Shown: one piece after another, positions 44,998 through 62,709 of the stretch
Position numbering within the stretch: position 1 is the stretch's first letter
Layout of the letters: each line of letters begins with the position of its first letter
Assembly (NCBI GenBank): GCA_937924525.1
Contig: CALDSU010000006.1
Coordinates: forward strand, 25,350-89,349
From: an uncultured Bryobacteraceae bacterium
GTDB lineage: Bacteria; Acidobacteriota; Terriglobia; Bryobacterales; Bryobacteraceae
Length of the DNA: 64,000 bases
Reading direction: 5' to 3'
Notes under the pieces: generated by a model
The model's input: only the letters and a program-made list of their open reading frames with translations
What the model was told of the DNA's origin: nothing
The model's database searches: none
Program-made: the position numbers and the translations under genes

Positions 44998-45900
44998 ATG
45001 ATCGCTCCCGCCCGGCGCAAATCAGTGTTCTTCTTCGTCGCGCTCGGCATCGCCATCACGGCGCTGGCCGTGGCGTTGAACGTCGGCTGGATCCTGCTGA
45101 ACTGGCGCACCACCGTGCTGCTGGTGCTGGGCGTGCTGTTCTTCAGCGTGATCATTACTGGCGTCGTGTTGAACACCATCTTCCTGGTGCGGGAGATCCG
45201 GCGCAACGAGCAGCACGACGCATTCATTAACGCGGTGACGCATGAGCTCAAAACGCCGGTGGCGTCTATCCGGCTGTACCTGGAAACGCTGCAAACCCGG
45301 CCGGTGGAAGACGCTAAACGCCAGGAAATCTACGGAGTCATGCTGGCCGATTGCGATCGCCTGCTGCACACCATCGAGCAGGTGCTGCGCGTGGGGCGCG
45401 CCGGACGCCAGCGGCGCCGGACCCGCGTGGACCTGGAGGCGCTAGCCGCCGAGTGCGTCGCGATGGCCGAGCGGCGGCATCACCTCTCCCCCGGGGCGAT
45501 GGAGTTTGTCCGGCAGGCCGCCGCAGGCGCGCGGCTGGAAGTGGTGGGCGATCCCGACGAGTTGTCCGCGGCCATCTCGAACCTGCTGGATAACGCCGTG
45601 AAGTATTCGGGCCCCCGGTTGCGCATCGTGGTCGAGTTGGCCGCGCTCGGCCGGGGGCAGGTGGCGGTGCGGGTCAAGGATCACGGCATAGGCATTCCCG
45701 CTTCGGAGCTCAAGCGCATCTTCAAGCGCTTTTACCGGATTCAGAACAGCGTGGCGGCGCGCATCAAGGGCACCGGCTTGGGTTTGTACCTGGTGCGTTC
45801 GGTGGCGGAACGCCATGGGGGACGCGCGTTCGCGGAAAGTGAGGGCACGGGCAAAGGCAGCACATTTACGCTCCAGTTGCCCCTGGCGCCCCCGGCATGA
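44998..45900 (+). CDS. Sensor histidine kinase
   Basis: A 300-residue kinase with two N-terminal membrane helices (about residues 10-32 and 38-62) and almost no periplasmic loop. The phospho-accepting His82 is in NAVTHELKTPVASI. The N-box NLLDNAVKYS, G1 DHGIGIP, F-box FKRFYRI and G2 GTGLGLYLV are all present. It probably senses a membrane-associated signal or a partner protein. It overlaps the downstream response regulator as ATGA, so the two form one unit. Confidence 0.94.
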   Translation: MIAPARRKSVFFFVALGIAITALAVALNVGWILLNWRTTVLLVLGVLFFSVIITGVVLNTIFLVREIRRNEQHDAFINAVTHELKTPVASIRLYLETLQTRPVEDAKRQEIYGVMLADCDRLLHTIEQVLRVGRAGRQRRRTRVDLEALAAECVAMAERRHHLSPGAMEFVRQAAAGARLEVVGDPDELSAAISNLLDNAVKYSGPRLRIVVELAALGRGQVAVRVKDHGIGIPASELKRIFKRFYRIQNSVAARIKGTGLGLYLVRSVAERHGGRAFAESEGTGKGSTFTLQLPLAPPA

Positions 45901-46619
45901 ACCGCATCCTGATTGTCGAGGACGAAACGCACCTGGCCGAAGGGCTCCGTTTCAACCTGGAGGCCGAAGGATATGGCGTGCGCGTGGTGGACAACGGCGA
46001 AGAGGCGCTGGCGCTGCTGCCGGCCGGCGAGGCGCCGTTCGACCTGGTGGTGCTGGACATCATGCTGCCCGGCATCGACGGCTTCAGCGTGGTGACGGAG
46101 TTGCGCCGCCGCGAGCAGTTTGTGCCGGTGTTGATTCTCACCGCCCGCGGGCGTCCGGAAGAAGTGCTGCGCGGCTTCGAATGCGGGGCGGACGACTACC
46201 TGTCCAAGCCGTTCGAACTGGCGATTCTGCTGGCGCGGATCCGGGGACTGCTGCGGCGGCGCGAGTGGCTCGCGCGCGCGGCGGCGCCCGAGCCGGCCGC
46301 CCCGCCGGAAGTGTACCGGTTCGCGGACGTCATCATCGACTTCACCACGCTGGAAATCCGCGCCCGCGGGGAGAAGCATCAGCTCACCCTGATGGAGGCC
46401 AACCTGCTCCGGTACCTGGTCCAGCACGAAGGGCGGGCGGTCAGCCGGAAGGCCATGATCGAAGACGTCTGGGGACTCCGCGAGGACACCGACACGCGAC
46501 CGATTGACAACTTCATTGTTAGGCTGCGCCGCTACATCGAGCGGGAGCCCTCCCGGCCGCGGTATCTGCGGACCGTGCGCGGCGTTGGCTACCGGTTCGT
46601 CGCGCAGCCCGAGGATTAA
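45897..46619 (+). CDS. OmpR-family response regulator
   Basis: A 240-residue regulator. The receiver has acidic pocket residues Glu8/Asp9 (VEDE), the phosphorylation site Asp54 (VVLDIMLPG), the conserved Thr in LTARG and Lys in LSKPFE. The C-terminal winged helix begins near residue 135 (FTTLEIRARGEKHQLTLMEA) and ends in TVRGVGYRF. It pairs with the upstream kinase. Its targets are not evident from the sequence. The 3' end overlaps the convergent downstream gene by 4 bases. Confidence 0.95.
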   Translation: MNRILIVEDETHLAEGLRFNLEAEGYGVRVVDNGEEALALLPAGEAPFDLVVLDIMLPGIDGFSVVTELRRREQFVPVLILTARGRPEEVLRGFECGADDYLSKPFELAILLARIRGLLRRREWLARAAAPEPAAPPEVYRFADVIIDFTTLEIRARGEKHQLTLMEANLLRYLVQHEGRAVSRKAMIEDVWGLREDTDTRPIDNFIVRLRRYIEREPSRPRYLRTVRGVGYRFVAQPED

Positions 46620-47791
46620 GGATTCACCTCCGGCCACGCCGTTTGGGCGCGCCGGTCCAGTTCCTCTTCGATCCTGCGGAGAGCGCTCAGAAACTCTCGC
46701 GGCGTGCTGATATTGAAGATCCGGCCGCCGGCCGCGCGGACCAGTTTCTCGAGCGAATCCGGAAAGGGAGAGACCCGCCAGAAGAAACTGTAGCGGAGAT
46801 AGAAAAAGAGCGGCCGCCGTTCGGGCGGCTGGGCGAGCAATTCGCGAGGAAACTTTTCGTCGTAGCGATTGTGCGGACCCACGAACACGATGGCGTCGGG
46901 GGGAGGGGTGGCATCCTGCTCGCGGTTCACCAGGTCGGCCAGGAGTTCCAGATACCGCTTGGGGTTTTGCAGGGCGCGAAGATCGACGGCTCCGATTTGC
47001 AGGTCATCCAGCAGATCCAGCAAACGCTCGAGCGCGCCGGGGGTAATGGCCGGCGCACGAAACAGTTCTTTCTGCTGCTGCAAGTTGAAAGCGACCAGAG
47101 AAACGGCCTCAAAAGGGGTGTGCTCGAACAGCGAAGTGAGCGTGGTGAGCAGGATGGACTGGTCGAAGGGAGACAGAACGGCGGCGCGCGGCCGGATGGG
47201 AGCCGCATGCAACAGCACCGCGACGCGGTAGGGACGCGGCGCCGGGTCGGGCTGCCAGCGCGTCAAACGCAGCGAAGCCACTTCGCCCGGACCCAGCGGG
47301 ACCCGCTCGGGCTGGTCTTGTGTTTTGGGCTTCAGCTCGATGCGCCACTGGCTGCGGCACTCGCGGCCGGCGAGGTCCGTCAAGACCCAGTCCACCGTGT
47401 AGGCGCCGGCTCCAAGGAAGAAGCCGCCGTCGAGCAGCGCCCGCAGCCGGGTCTTTTCCGGCAGTTCGGGAAAGCGGTAGATCTGGCGAAAGTAGCTGGG
47501 CCTGGCCGGCGCTGCCGGCTGCACGCGGAAAAAGGCCACGAGCACGGCGTTCTGGCGGGGTAACGCGGAGAGGGGAATCTCGGCGCGATATCCGGCCTGG
47601 TAGCGCAGGGCGAAGTTCAGCGATGGAGGCAACGCATCCACCCGGCAGGGGAGGCGGGCGGCCGCGGGAGGTTTCACGAAAAGAGCTGCCGCGGCTTGCT
47701 CCGGCCGCGAGGCCGGCGGAAGAAGATGCTGCGCTGCGCCCGGCTCGAGCAACCTCAGCGAAAGAAGCAGGAAACAGGAGAGCCGGGACAT
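46616..47791 (-). CDS. Secreted unknown protein, possibly VWFA-related
   Basis: A 391-residue protein with a signal peptide (LSCFLLLSLRLLEPGAAQ). The body is beta-rich, with segments such as YQAGYRAEIPLSALPR and SLFEHTPFEAVSLVAFNLQQ. The C-terminus (AIVFVGPHNRYDEKF then RAAGGRIFNISTPREFLSAL) recalls the end of von Willebrand A-like acidobacterial domains, but I cannot see the metal-binding DxSxS motif. The function is unknown. It is divergent from the HDOD-GAF gene. Confidence 0.6.
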   Translation of the reverse strand: MSRLSCFLLLSLRLLEPGAAQHLLPPASRPEQAAAALFVKPPAAARLPCRVDALPPSLNFALRYQAGYRAEIPLSALPRQNAVLVAFFRVQPAAPARPSYFRQIYRFPELPEKTRLRALLDGGFFLGAGAYTVDWVLTDLAGRECRSQWRIELKPKTQDQPERVPLGPGEVASLRLTRWQPDPAPRPYRVAVLLHAAPIRPRAAVLSPFDQSILLTTLTSLFEHTPFEAVSLVAFNLQQQKELFRAPAITPGALERLLDLLDDLQIGAVDLRALQNPKRYLELLADLVNREQDATPPPDAIVFVGPHNRYDEKFPRELLAQPPERRPLFFYLRYSFFWRVSPFPDSLEKLVRAAGGRIFNISTPREFLSALRRIEEELDRRAQTAWPEVNP

Positions 47792-47832
47792 TGCAAGCGC
47801 TTGCTTTCATTGTACGGGGCTCTTGCAGGAAT

Positions 47833-47848
47833 CCTCCCTATTGGGAGG
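47833..47848 (+). other. Leader hairpin upstream of the HDOD-GAF gene
   Basis: CCTCCC-TATT-GGGAGG is a perfect 6-bp stem with a 4-base loop. It contains a sequence complementary to a Shine-Dalgarno motif. It lies about 65 bases before the HDOD-GAF start, in the spacer between divergent genes. A structural role in the leader is possible; a role as terminator is unlikely because no U-run follows. Confidence 0.35.
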
Positions 47849-47913
47849 GCGGCTTTCTGCCGAAGTGGAGACTAGGAGGGAAGACCTCGCGACCGCAGGG
47901 GCCAGACGCCGCC

Positions 47914-49440
47914 GTGCCCGCACCACCCGTCCAACCCGGTCCCGACCGCCTGGAACAGGCCGTCAAACGGATCCTTCACGACCCGAGTTTCCCGGGCTGC
48001 TCGGAGAACATCCGCTCGCTGCTGGCGATGGCGGCCAGTCCGGACACCACGGCAAAGGCAATGACGGCCATCGTCCTGAGAGACGTGTCCCTCACCCTGC
48101 AGGTGCTGCGGACCGCGAATTCGGCTTATTTCAACCGGTCCGACCAGCCGATTCTGAACGTCTCCCATGCGGTCACGATGTTGGGCGTCGAACGGGTGGT
48201 AAAGATTGCCTCGGGCTTGAAATTTCTGGAGCATTTGGCGGTGCGGTCCCCCGGCATTCGGGAACTGGTGCTGCTGTCGCTGCTGACGGGCAGCCAGGCT
48301 CGGAGCGTGGCGGAACGTGTAGACTATCCCCGGCCCGAGGAGGCGTACCTGTGTGGCCTCTTGCGCAACTTGGGCGAATTGCTGGTCTCCTATTACGACC
48401 CGACCAGCTACGCGCAGGTAGTGGTCAGCATGCTGGAAGAAGGGCTGACGGAACGGCAGGCGTGCCGGAAGATCCTCGGTTTCTTCTACGAAGACCTGGC
48501 CGCCCAGGTGCTCCAGCAGTGGAACCTGGGCCCGAAGGTGCTGGTGGGCATTCGCGGAGAGGCCGAGCCCGCGCCGCGGGGGCTCATGTGTGAACAGAGT
48601 CTGTTATCGCTGATCACATCGTTCAGCCACCAGTTGACCCGCGTGGTGCACCGGGGGGATCCCGACCGCGTGCGCGGCCAGATGCGCCGGCTGCTCGAAC
48701 GCTTCGGGCCAGCGTTGCGGCTGGACGAGAAGTGGATTCAGTCCATGATGAGCGACGCCGTGGCGGACGTGCAAGACGTTTTCCGTTCTTTTGGTCTCAA
48801 AGTGGATGGTCTGCGCCTGCGCGGGCAGGTGCTGGCGGCCTTGGACGTTCTCGAGAAGGCCGGGCAACCCGGAACCGAGGGCGCGGTTTCCGGCTCGTCT
48901 CCTCTCGACCGCGCCGCAGTGCGCTTGCGCGCCGTGCTCCGGGAGGGGTCGGACTTCGACCTGAACGAGTTCCTCGGCTCTGCCCTGGAGGCAATCGTCG
49001 AAAGCGGGTGTTTTGAGCGCGCCGTATTCGCCCTGCTCAACGAGCGGAAGACGGCCATCGCGGCCAAGGCGGGGCGAGGAAAAGACGCGGACCGCCTGCT
49101 GGAACAGTTCCGTCTGCCCGTCTCCAGCCGGGTGGCGCCGCTGGGCTGGGCTATTCTCCAGCGCAAGGACTTCTGGGTGGACCTGGAACGCGACAACCGC
49201 TTTGAAGACTCTCCCCTGGTGGCGCTCACCAACCCGCGGGCGTTCGCCGTGCTGCCCGTCGTGGTGGGCCAACTGGCGATCGGCTGTCTCTACCTGGACC
49301 GCGAAGCGGCCATGGCCCGCCTTTCCGAGGCGGACATGCAAAAGATCGGGCTGCTCCGTGAACTGGTGGCGGCGGCCGTCGACCGCAAACGAAGCCGCCG
49401 GCCAGCGGAAGAAGCGGAATCGCCTCCGCTCGCCGTGTAG
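47914..49440 (+). CDS. HDOD and GAF domain regulatory protein
   Basis: The start is taken as GTG 47914 (MPAPPVQPGPDRLEQ), giving 508 residues; the frame is open further upstream but without family features. An HDOD domain covers about 10-215 (SLTLQVLRTANSAYFNRS, NVSHAVTMLGVERVVKIA, YLCGLLRNLGELLVSYY). A linker follows, then a GAF domain (about 345-490; FAVLPVVVGQLAIGCLYLDR). HDOD proteins often control signalling, surface or stress responses. The ligand of the GAF domain is unknown. It lies next to a two-component system and a secreted unknown protein. Confidence 0.9.
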   Translation: MPAPPVQPGPDRLEQAVKRILHDPSFPGCSENIRSLLAMAASPDTTAKAMTAIVLRDVSLTLQVLRTANSAYFNRSDQPILNVSHAVTMLGVERVVKIASGLKFLEHLAVRSPGIRELVLLSLLTGSQARSVAERVDYPRPEEAYLCGLLRNLGELLVSYYDPTSYAQVVVSMLEEGLTERQACRKILGFFYEDLAAQVLQQWNLGPKVLVGIRGEAEPAPRGLMCEQSLLSLITSFSHQLTRVVHRGDPDRVRGQMRRLLERFGPALRLDEKWIQSMMSDAVADVQDVFRSFGLKVDGLRLRGQVLAALDVLEKAGQPGTEGAVSGSSPLDRAAVRLRAVLREGSDFDLNEFLGSALEAIVESGCFERAVFALLNERKTAIAAKAGRGKDADRLLEQFRLPVSSRVAPLGWAILQRKDFWVDLERDNRFEDSPLVALTNPRAFAVLPVVVGQLAIGCLYLDREAAMARLSEADMQKIGLLRELVAAAVDRKRSRRPAEEAESPPLAV

Positions 49441-49514
49441 TCGCCGCCCTGCCCGCGGATAGCTAATTGACACTATCGACAACGTTCCTAGTCGGCCGTC
49501 ATACTGGCAAAGTT

Positions 49515-50996
49515 GTGGCACGGATCGCGGATCTCTTCCTCCTGGCGGCAGCGCTAACGGTGAGTTGCCCGGTGGCTTGGGCGCAAACGGCCTTCGAGCC
49601 GGTTCGTCTTGGCTCCTCCGGAATTGTGTTGAGCGGCATGGTCCGCTCCCGCCTCGAGAACTGGACCTGGTTCACGGCGGATTCAGGGGATCACGCGTAC
49701 GGTTTCTCCGGCAACCACCTCCGCCTAGGTCTCTCCCGCTCCGGCAAGCGGTTCGACTGGATGGCCGAATTGGCGTCGCCGTTGCTGCTGCGCCTGCCCG
49801 AGGACGCCGTGGGAGCGGGTGCGCAAGGGCAGCTTGGTATGGGTGGGGCGTATTTTTCCTCCAGCGGGGGCCGGAGCCGGAATGTGGGCATGGTGTTTCC
49901 GAAGCAAGTGCACGTGCGCGTGAAAAAGCTCTTTGGCGGGGAATGGAACAGTTTGCGGGTGGGACGTTTCGAATTCCAGGACGGCAGCGAGGTGACCGCC
50001 AGGAACCCCACGCTCGGGGTGATCAAACGCGAGCGCGTCCAGCAACGTTTGCTGGGACCGTTTGTCTTCACGCACGTCATGCGGAGCTTCGACGGTTTCC
50101 ATCTGGTTCGCGACACCCCGCGGCGCAACTACACGCTCGTTGGCGCGACGCCGACGCGGGGCGTCTTCCAGGTAGACGGTTGGGGTTGGTTGAAAACGGC
50201 TTTCGCCTACGGGTCGATCACCGGGCAAACGTCGCCCGCCCCGGGACACAGCGGGGAGTGGCGGGTATTTGGCGTTTATTACCACGATTGGCGCAAGGTA
50301 CTGAAACAGGACAACCGGCCTGCCGGAGCGCGCGCGGGCGACGGCGGCAATCTGGCGATCACGACCTGGGGCGGGCACTACGCGCACGTCGTGGCGGGGG
50401 CGGGAGGCGAGTATGACTTCCTGGTCGATGGCGCGTTGCAACATGGGCGGTGGGGTTCGCTGGATCACCGCGCGGCCATGATCAACCTGGAAGTCGGCTT
50501 CCAGCCGAAGATCCTGCCGAGGTGGAAACCCTGGTTCCACGGCGGCTACTACTTCGGCTCCGGCGACCGCGATCCGGCCGACCGGCGGCACGGAACCTTC
50601 TTCCAGATGCTGCCGACGCCGCGGCTCTATGCGCGCTTCCCGTTCTTCAACATGATGAACAACATCGATCGCTTCGGCACGTTCCAGGTGAAGCCGCATC
50701 CGCAGGTAACGTTGAAAACCGAAGGCCACTGGCTGCGCCTGGCGAGCCGCCAGGATCAGTGGTATCTGGGCGGCGGCGCGTTCCAACCGTGGACGTTCGG
50801 GTTTCAGGCGCGCCCGTCGGGCGGCGCGGCGTCGCTGGCTGCGCTTTATGACATCAGTCTCGATGTGAGGATCAATCGTCATCTGTCGTTCCAGCCCTAC
50901 TTCGGCTACGCCCAGGGCAGGTCTGTGGTGCAGTCCTTGTACCCGCGCGGGCGCCATGGCCGCTTCGGCTATCTTGAACTGAGTTATCGGTTCTGA
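49515..50996 (+). CDS. Alginate-export-like outer membrane beta-barrel protein
   Basis: I use GTG 49515, which begins a signal peptide (IADLFLLAAALTVSCPVAWAQ) and gives 493 residues; the track's TTG at 49467 adds 16 polar residues. The body is a series of amphipathic beta-strands ending in an aromatic YLELSYRF, as expected for an outer membrane barrel. A GSGDRDPADRRHGTFFQMLP segment and the strand order resemble the Alginate_exp family (PF13372). It may be a porin for sugar acids or oligosaccharides. Its substrate is unproven. Confidence 0.7.
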   Translation: MARIADLFLLAAALTVSCPVAWAQTAFEPVRLGSSGIVLSGMVRSRLENWTWFTADSGDHAYGFSGNHLRLGLSRSGKRFDWMAELASPLLLRLPEDAVGAGAQGQLGMGGAYFSSSGGRSRNVGMVFPKQVHVRVKKLFGGEWNSLRVGRFEFQDGSEVTARNPTLGVIKRERVQQRLLGPFVFTHVMRSFDGFHLVRDTPRRNYTLVGATPTRGVFQVDGWGWLKTAFAYGSITGQTSPAPGHSGEWRVFGVYYHDWRKVLKQDNRPAGARAGDGGNLAITTWGGHYAHVVAGAGGEYDFLVDGALQHGRWGSLDHRAAMINLEVGFQPKILPRWKPWFHGGYYFGSGDRDPADRRHGTFFQMLPTPRLYARFPFFNMMNNIDRFGTFQVKPHPQVTLKTEGHWLRLASRQDQWYLGGGAFQPWTFGFQARPSGGAASLAALYDISLDVRINRHLSFQPYFGYAQGRSVVQSLYPRGRHGRFGYLELSYRF

Positions 50997-51383
50997 CGGC
51001 CCGGGGAGGATTGCAGAGCTGGCTGGAAAGCTTTCGCCATGCGTGGGGACAGGAACTCCGGGTCAGATGGGACTTGCTCAGATTTCCAGGCTTCCGCGAG
51101 CGGCGCCGAATTCATCCCGGGCCTTGATTGTCGTTGATCCGATTGCACTTACCCCGGAACCCGGCGCGGGCGCACCCTCCTACCCCGCATAGCCGCGTTC
51201 GCCAACAAGCAAGACGCGTATCAGACGGCAGTTTCTCGCTCATCCACCCGACTACGGGTGGTCGATGGGTTCTTCGGCCCGGTTCAGGGGCGTCAGATGG
51301 GAAACCAAGCCCGGGCAAGTTCGATCTGACAAAGGTTTTGGGTGTGAGGTCGCACTGGTGCGCCCCTCTTCACCGCCGCTCCG
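50997..51383. other. 387-bp intergenic region between the porin-like gene and rpoC
   Basis: No supported gene lies here. A small minus-strand ORF (51112-51318) has no conserved features. A 7-bp inverted repeat, CCACCCG-ACTA-CGGGTGG at 51244-51261, is about 120 bp downstream of the rpoC stop on the minus strand. It could end the rpoBC transcript, but no U-run follows it. Confidence 0.5.
51244..51261 (-). terminator. Possible terminator hairpin downstream of rpoC
   Basis: A perfect 7-bp stem with a 4-base loop, but without a downstream U-run on the minus strand. A structural element is more certain than a Rho-independent terminator. Confidence 0.3.
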
Positions 51384-55598
<4,215 letters not shown>

Positions 55599-55636
55599 GT
55601 TGTCTCCTTGCTTGATTTTTTACGCCCGGCCGGCGG

Positions 55637-59941
<4,305 letters not shown>

Positions 59942-60375
59942 TCAAACTCCTTGACAGACCGAAGGGTCCTCAAAACGCAACCCACCAGCCCCCGCGCGCA
60001 TTGAGTGGCCGGGCGGGGGTCTTTGTGGAATCAATCCGGGGACGATGCTGGCGAGGCTCCCCCGGCGGGCATACTTCCTGGCTGGATTCTGGACGGGCGG
60101 GCGCACACGAAAAGCAGGGGCGAACGCCTGCACCGCCCCGCGGGACAGCGCCGGCGCAAGACAGGCCGGCGGAATGCGCGTAACTGGACTGAAATCGAAT
60201 GGATCCGACGCTCACGGAATGCGGAATGGCCCGTTGACACCCGACGCCAGCAAATAGTGTACCAAAGTCCGAAAACAGACGTCAATCCAGTCCGAACCGG
60301 CAAACAATACGCGCGTTACCCGCCCGCGGCGAGGCAACACGCGACAAACAAAACGTGAGAGGAACGAGGTCGCCG
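59942..60375. other. 434-bp rplL-rpoB spacer
   Basis: No gene is supported here. A likely rpoB promoter is at 60256-60285 on the minus strand, which would give a leader of about 305 bases before rpoB. GC-rich inverted segments are visible near 60130-60160, but I cannot assign a defined attenuator from inspection alone. Confidence 0.55.
60256..60285 (-). promoter_or_regulatory. Likely promoter for rpoB
   Basis: On the minus strand, TTGACG (60285-60280) is followed after 18 bases by TACACT (60261-60256). The -35 box matches the consensus at 5 of 6 positions and the -10 at 4 of 6. Transcription would start about 310 bases upstream of rpoB. In many bacteria rpoB is also reached by read-through from rplL. 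Confidence 0.5.
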
Positions 60376-60759
60376 CTACTTGACTTCCACCGTGGCGCCG
60401 GCGTCGACGAACTTCTTCTTGATCGCCTCGGCTTCTTCCTTCGAGATGCCTTCCTTCACCGGCTTGGGGGCGCTGTCCACCAAGTCCTTGGCTTCCTTCA
60501 AGCCCAGGCTCGTGACCTCGCGTACGGCCTTGATGACGTTGATCTTGTTCGCGCCCGCCGCCGTCAGGACCACGGTGAACTCGGTCTTTTCCTCGGCTGG
60601 GGGAGCCGCCGCCGCCCCAGGCGCCGCCCCGGCCACCATGACCGGAGCCGCCGCCGCCGCTGACACGCCCAACCGCTCCTCGAGCAGCTTCACCAGTTGG
60701 GAAGCTTCCAGGAGAGTGAGACCTTGAATCTGTTCTGCAATCGCGTTGATGTCCGCCAT
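60376..60759 (-). CDS. rplL: 50S ribosomal protein L7/L12
   Basis: A 127-residue stalk protein. The N-terminal dimerisation part ([20 protein letters not shown]) is followed by an Ala/Pro/Gly-rich hinge and the C-terminal domain ([40 protein letters not shown]) that recruits translation factors. The order rplJ-rplL is standard. A spacer of 434 bp follows before rpoB. Confidence 0.97.
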   Translation of the reverse strand: MADINAIAEQIQGLTLLEASQLVKLLEERLGVSAAAAAPVMVAGAAPGAAAAPPAEEKTEFTVVLTAAGANKINVIKAVREVTSLGLKEAKDLVDSAPKPVKEGISKEEAEAIKKKFVDAGATVEVK

Positions 60760-60822
60760 AACTCTTCTTCCAACTCCTTGTGCGCGCCGCGTCCCCGGCG
60801 CGCCTCCATCATGTCCCCAGCT

Positions 60823-61350
60823 TTACTCGGAGAACTTGTTTTCCTTGACGCCCTGATCCAAGACCACGGCCAAATCCCGGCCCACGGCATTGATGGCGCC
60901 CAGCAACCGCTGCGCCGGCGCGTTGATCAGGAACAGCAACCTGGCCAGGATTTCCTCTTTCGAGGGCATGCTGGCCAATTCTTCGATGCTCTTTACCTCT
61001 ACGGCGCGGCCTTCCACCAAACCAGCCTTGAAGGTAATGGCGGGGTTCGCTTTCGCGTAGGCGGTCAGGGCTTTTGCCAGCGCCACCGGATCGCCGGAGG
61101 TGTAGGCAAGCGAGGTCGTCCCTTTCAGGCCCTGCAACACCGCTTCGGCCGGCGTGCCCCGGGACGCCTTATCGGCGAGGGTGTTCTTCACCACCTTGTA
61201 AGTTCCGCCCGCCCCGCGCACCGCCTTGCGCAGCTCAAAATCCTGCCCCACCTTCAGCTTATGAAAGCCCGCCACAAACAGGTGGTTGGTTTGCTGTAAG
61301 TCCTGGCGCAGCGACTCGAAGTCTTTTTTCTTGTCTTCTCTGCGTTTCAT
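60823..61350 (-). CDS. rplJ: 50S ribosomal protein L10
   Basis: A 175-residue stalk-base protein with LFVAGFHKLKVGQDFELRKA, VVKNTLADKA and a C-terminal helical tail that would bind L7/L12 dimers. It is 18 bp downstream of rplA, so the long leader used for L10 autoregulation in E. coli is not present in that position. Confidence 0.96.
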   Translation of the reverse strand: MKRREDKKKDFESLRQDLQQTNHLFVAGFHKLKVGQDFELRKAVRGAGGTYKVVKNTLADKASRGTPAEAVLQGLKGTTSLAYTSGDPVALAKALTAYAKANPAITFKAGLVEGRAVEVKSIEELASMPSKEEILARLLFLINAPAQRLLGAINAVGRDLAVVLDQGVKENKFSE

Positions 61351-61368
61351 GGTTTCTCTCCGTGCCGG

Positions 61369-62073
61369 CTAGGCCGGGCGCGTGTTCATGGCGGTGGTGT
61401 CCAGCGGAATCCCGGGGCCCATCGTCGAGCAAACGGTCGCGCTCTTCACATACTTCCCTTTGGCCGCCGCGGGCTTGGCGCGCACCACCGCCTGCACCAG
61501 ACTGTTGATGTTCTCCACCAGTTTGTCCGGCGAAAAACTCGCCTTGCCGACGGGCGAGTGCACGATCCCAGTCTTGTCGACCCGGAACTCCACCTTACCC
61601 GCCTTGATTTCCTTCACCGCCTTGCCTACTTCCACCGTCACCGTGCCGGTCTTCGGATTGGGCATCAGCCCGCGCGGTCCCAGGATCTTTCCCAGGCGGC
61701 CCACCGAACGCATCATGTCCGGTGTCGCCACCACGGCATCGAAGTCTAGCCAGCTCTCCTGCTGGATCCGATTGACCATCTCTTCGCCGCCCACGAAATC
61801 CGCACCCGCTTCTTCCGCTTCTTTCGCCCGGTCGGGACCGCAAATCACCAGCACCCGCTTGGATTTGCCCAATCCATGCGGCATCACGACCGTGCCGCGC
61901 ACCATTTGGTCGGCGTGCTTGGGGTCGACGCCCAACCGCAGATGCACTTCCACGGTCTCGTCAAACTTTGCGAACCGGACTTTTTGGAGGAGGGTGACCG
62001 CTTCTTCGAGTTGGTAAGCCCGCGCTTCGATTTGCTGGAGCGCGGCCTGGTACTTTCTGCCGTTCTTCGCCAT
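61369..62073 (-). CDS. rplA: 50S ribosomal protein L1
   Basis: A 234-residue protein with the L1 hallmarks: [33 protein letters not shown], the [20 protein letters not shown] signature and [20 protein letters not shown]. It lies after rplK with a 150-bp gap. Confidence 0.97.
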   Translation of the reverse strand: MAKNGRKYQAALQQIEARAYQLEEAVTLLQKVRFAKFDETVEVHLRLGVDPKHADQMVRGTVVMPHGLGKSKRVLVICGPDRAKEAEEAGADFVGGEEMVNRIQQESWLDFDAVVATPDMMRSVGRLGKILGPRGLMPNPKTGTVTVEVGKAVKEIKAGKVEFRVDKTGIVHSPVGKASFSPDKLVENINSLVQAVVRAKPAAAKGKYVKSATVCSTMGPGIPLDTTAMNTRPA

Positions 62074-62223
62074 GCGTCCTCACTGGTCCGAGCGGCGCTC
62101 CTTACCTAAAGCTTGCGCCTCCCATTGAGTATCTATTTTGATCGGGCCGCTCCGCCGGATTGGACCGGTGGAACCAGCCAAACTTTAAAAGCTTAGCAAA
62201 CTTCGCGCCAAACTGTCCAGAAA

Positions 62224-62652
62224 CTACACCACGTCCACGCCCATGCTGCGGCACGTGCCTTTGACGCTCTCCATCGCCGCTTCCAGCGTGAAGCAGTTCA
62301 GGTCCGGCATCTTGATCTTGGCGATTTCTTCCACCTGCTGCAAAGTGATCGTGCCGACCTTGTTCTTGTTCGGCTCCGCCGATCCCTTGGCCAAATTCAC
62401 CGCCCGTTTCACCAGCACGGGAACGGGCGGGGTTTTGGTGACAAAGGTGAAAGACCGATCGGAGTAAATGGTGATCACCACCGGGATGATCAGCCCTTCC
62501 TGGTCCTTCGCGGACGTCTTAGCGTTGAACGCCTTGCAGAAGTCCATGATGTTGACGCCCTGCGGGCCCAGCGCCGTCCCCACCGGAGGCGCCGGGGTCG
62601 CTTTCCCCGCCGGAATCTGCAGCTTGACCTGCGCAGTAACCTTCTTCGCCAT
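62224..62652 (-). CDS. rplK: 50S ribosomal protein L11
   Basis: A 142-residue protein with [20 protein letters not shown], the [15 protein letters not shown] region and the C-terminal RNA-binding part ending in [10 protein letters not shown]. It binds 23S rRNA near the GTPase centre and is 57 bp after nusG. Confidence 0.97.
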   Translation of the reverse strand: MAKKVTAQVKLQIPAGKATPAPPVGTALGPQGVNIMDFCKAFNAKTSAKDQEGLIIPVVITIYSDRSFTFVTKTPPVPVLVKRAVNLAKGSAEPNKNKVGTITLQQVEEIAKIKMPDLNCFTLEAAMESVKGTCRSMGVDVV

Positions 62653-62709
62653 GAAATCCTGTTTCCTTCCTTCGCGAGCCCTCTTCCACCACCCTGGCGT
62701 TCAGCGGCT

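Noticed and set aside
51112-51318. 68-residue minus-strand ORF in the rpoC spacer
   Set aside because: No ribosome binding site or conserved motif; Gly/Arg/Pro composition is typical of chance ORFs at this GC content.
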